Source: Mycobacterium sp. (GTDB taxonomy: Bacteria; Actinomycetota; Actinomycetes; Mycobacteriales; Mycobacteriaceae). From it: 64,000 nucleotides of DNA. The notes beneath the pieces are model-generated. The model did no database searches. It was not told the DNA's origin and saw nothing but the letters and a program-made list of their open reading frames with translations. The translations under genes were made by a program, and so were the position numbers. Below are positions 62,094-64,000 of the stretch, piece by piece. The stretch is from positions 186,001 through 250,000 of the forward strand of contig JACPVR010000007.1 of assembly GCA_016197405.1 (NCBI GenBank). Direction: 5' to 3'. The first letter of the stretch is position 1, and the number at the start of each line of letters is the position of its first letter.

Positions 62094-62702
62094 GTGGCCA
62101 GGTACGACGCGGAGCACAAAGCCCACACACGGCAGCGGATCATCGACGTCGCCGGCCGGCGTCTCAAGCGCAACGGCATCGACGGTTCGGGGGTAGCTGC
62201 CCTCATGACCGACGCGGGTCTGACCAACGGAGCGTTCTACGCTCACTTCCGGTCGAAGGACGATCTTGTCGCCCACGTGGTCGCCGAACAACTGGACACC
62301 CAACGCGAGATCTTGGCCGCGTTGCCCGAGGGGAGGGCGGCGCTGGAACGGTTCGTGCACGAGTACTTGTCGCCGGCGCATCGGGACGACCCCGGCGCCG
62401 GCTGTCCGAACGCTGCACTCCTCGACGAGATCGGCCGTTGTGACGACGCCGTCCGCGATGCCTACACCCAGGGAATGCAGTCGATCATCGAGGTGATTGC
62501 GGCGCACCTGGCGCCAGAGGACCCCTCCGCCGCGCGCACCACCGCGCTTGGGCTGTTCACCGTCCTCGTCGCGACCCTGCAGCTCGCACGCGCCGTCTCC
62601 GACCGTGACATGTCCGATCAATTGCTGAGATCCGGCATCGTCAACGCGCAGTTGCTTCTCGATCACGAAGCCACACCCAGGCGAAAGGGAAAGGCCACAT
62701 GA
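62094..62702 (+). CDS. TetR-family regulator
   Basis: A 202-residue TetR protein. The HTH is IIDVAGRRLKRNGIDGSGVA and TDAGLTNGAFYAHFRSKDDLVAHVV; the C-terminal domain contains GCPNAALLDEIGR, common in regulators of oxidoreductases that respond to electrophiles or thiol-reactive compounds. GTG 62094 follows GGAAGG. It is divergent from the OYE gene and overlaps the downstream oxidoreductase gene by four bases (ATGA), so it probably controls both. Confidence 0.9.
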   Translation: MARYDAEHKAHTRQRIIDVAGRRLKRNGIDGSGVAALMTDAGLTNGAFYAHFRSKDDLVAHVVAEQLDTQREILAALPEGRAALERFVHEYLSPAHRDDPGAGCPNAALLDEIGRCDDAVRDAYTQGMQSIIEVIAAHLAPEDPSAARTTALGLFTVLVATLQLARAVSDRDMSDQLLRSGIVNAQLLLDHEATPRRKGKAT

Positions 62703-63700
62703 AGGCATTCGTCGTGCACCACTACGGCAAGGATGGGGTCCGCGCCACCGACGTGCCCATGCCCGACGCCGGTCGCTCAGACCTCCTCGTCAAAGTGAGC
62801 GCGGCGAGCATCAATCCGCTTGACCTCATGGTCCGAAACGGCGAGTTCAAGCAACTCCTGAAGTACAGGCCCCCCTTCGTGCTCGGCCACGACGTAGCCG
62901 GAGTGGTCACCGAGATCGGCTCCGGGGTAAGCGGTTTCGCCGTCGGTGACGAAGTGTTCGCACGGCCGCGAGACCTGCGAATCGGAACGTTCGCCGAGTA
63001 CATCGCCATCGACGGGGACGACGCCGCCCCCAAGCCGGCCACCCTGTCCCTGCACGAGGCGGCCGCGGTCCCGCTGGTTGCGCTGGCCGCCTGGCAGATC
63101 CTGGTCGAGGTGGCCCACATCGCACCCGGCCAGAAGGTTTTGGTCCACGCCGGCGCCGGAGGCCTGGGATCGACCGTCATTCAGCTGGCCAAGCACCTCG
63201 GTGCGCACGTGGCGACCACCGTCAGCGGGGCTAGAGCGCAACTGGTCCGCGATCTCGGAGCCGACGTCGTTATCGACTACACCACACAGGATTTCAGTCG
63301 GCTGTGTTCGGGTTACGACGTCGTACTGGACTCCGTGGGAGGCGACAACCTCATGAAGTCGCTCACCGTGCTCAAACCTGGCGGCCTTGCCATCGGGGTC
63401 GCCGGCCCTCCCGATGCCGGATTCGCCAGACAAGTCGGGGCACCGAAGCCATTCGAGTTCGTGCTGTCGTTCCTCAGTCGCAAGGTCCGCAGGGCAGCCA
63501 AGAAGCTGGGCGTGCGATATGAGTTCTTCTTCATGCACGCCAGCGGCGCCCAACTCCGCACGCTCGCCGCGTTGTACGACGCAGGACATCTGCGGCCGGT
63601 CATCGACACCATCTTCGGTTTCGACCAGACCCTCGACGCGCTCGCCCACGTCGAAAGCGGGAAGTCCAAGGCCGGCAAGGTCGTCGTCACACTGGACTGA
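62699..63700 (+). CDS. MDR-family NAD(P)-dependent quinone/enone oxidoreductase
   Basis: A 333-residue medium-chain dehydrogenase/reductase. ASINPLDLMVRNG and FVLGHDVAGVVTEIG form the GroES-like domain; VHAGAGGLGSTVIQLAKHLGAHV is the Rossmann site. The Cys and His zinc ligands of alcohol dehydrogenases are missing, so it belongs to the zinc-free quinone oxidoreductase group. Translationally coupled to the TetR gene. Confidence 0.9.
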   Translation: MKAFVVHHYGKDGVRATDVPMPDAGRSDLLVKVSAASINPLDLMVRNGEFKQLLKYRPPFVLGHDVAGVVTEIGSGVSGFAVGDEVFARPRDLRIGTFAEYIAIDGDDAAPKPATLSLHEAAAVPLVALAAWQILVEVAHIAPGQKVLVHAGAGGLGSTVIQLAKHLGAHVATTVSGARAQLVRDLGADVVIDYTTQDFSRLCSGYDVVLDSVGGDNLMKSLTVLKPGGLAIGVAGPPDAGFARQVGAPKPFEFVLSFLSRKVRRAAKKLGVRYEFFFMHASGAQLRTLAALYDAGHLRPVIDTIFGFDQTLDALAHVESGKSKAGKVVVTLD

Positions 63701-63706
63701 CCGCCG

Positions 63707-64000
63707 TCACTTCGACGTGGTCGCGGCCGCCAGGACGGCGTCGTTGATAGCGGTGGGGGTCACCGCGACGATGGCCTTCTGGGCGCGGCTGGCGATATCC
63801 AACAGGTATCGACGTTTCGGGCGCCGAGACGTTAGCGCGTGATCGACGGCCTTGGTGACCCGTTTGGGGTCGGCGGCAAATTTCTGCATGCGTCCCATGA
63901 GTTTTCGACTTCCCGCCAGGTGGGCTGCGTACAGCTCGCGATGCTGTGGAGACAACTGCGCCGTCATGGCGTCGTAATCGGTGAGCACGTCGCCCCACAT
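63707..64000 (-). CDS. SDR C-terminal fragment (cut by window edge)
   Basis: The last 97 residues of a protein that enters from beyond base 64000. The pattern DPKRVTKAVDHALTSRRPKRRYLLDIASRAQ is the C-terminal region of SDRs that use lipid or ketone substrates. The Rossmann and Tyr-x-x-x-Lys parts must lie outside the window; the ATG at the edge is probably internal. It converges with the MDR gene. Confidence 0.7.
   Translation of the reverse strand: MWGDVLTDYDAMTAQLSPQHRELYAAHLAGSRKLMGRMQKFAADPKRVTKAVDHALTSRRPKRRYLLDIASRAQKAIVAVTPTAINDAVLAAATTSK

Overview
The window is high-GC actinobacterial DNA with dense, often overlapping genes, many GTG starts and many apparent leaderless promoters. The stretch from about 13.4 to 47.4 kb follows, gene for gene, the order I remember for Rv3217c-Rv3193c of Mycobacterium tuberculosis (membrane protein, GNAT, entC, gpm2-like, ParA-like, rhlE, MmpS-like, DUF3107, TetR, DUF3152, moeZ, adnA-adnB, K+ channel, nudC, mycoredoxin, uvrD2, whiB7, ABC1 kinase, Lon-like protease, UPF0182). 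With a full aromatic-acid catabolic island on the left, a fast-growing environmental mycobacterium (Mycolicibacterium type) is the best guess.

Layout. (1) 1-217: start of a diacylglycerol-kinase-family lipid kinase, cut by the window edge. (2) 263-13428: quinate/shikimate and protocatechuate catabolism. A LysR regulator diverges from pcaD-pcaI-pcaJ. A minus-strand unit holds a quinate/shikimate dehydrogenase, an MHS-type transporter, then pcaH-pcaG-pcaB-pcaC. A TetR regulator sits beside a divergent 3-dehydroshikimate dehydratase (QsuB type) and a type II 3-dehydroquinate dehydratase. Together these convert quinate or shikimate to protocatechuate and on to 3-oxoadipyl-CoA; the final thiolase (pcaF) is not in the window. 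Two related operator-like sequences mark the two promoters flanking the TetR gene. (3) 13425-47386: conserved mycobacterial core, including the AdnAB recombination helicase-nuclease, UvrD2, and whiB7 preceded by a translated uORF and a competing-hairpin attenuator. (4) 47423-52514: a SARP/AfsR-type regulator and an FAD-linked oxidase, bracketed by two 60-bp copies of a palindromic repeat, next to tRNA-fMet. (5) 52.8-64 kb: an accessory stretch of small detoxification or stress modules, each with its own regulator (XRE-SDR-SnoaL; MarR-MFS-isochorismatase; SDR and two paralogous alpha/beta hydrolases; OYE; TetR-MDR oxidoreductase), ending in a truncated SDR.

The signals I consider most worth following are the shared TetR operator pair, the whiB7 leader with mutually exclusive hairpins, the CTTGG/CCAAG box array upstream of the oxidase beside the SARP gene, the paired 60-bp repeats, the MarR tandem palindromes, and an orphan E1-like cyclodehydratase-type protein with no YcaO partner in the window. 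I see no CRISPR array, rRNA, phage genes or transposase.
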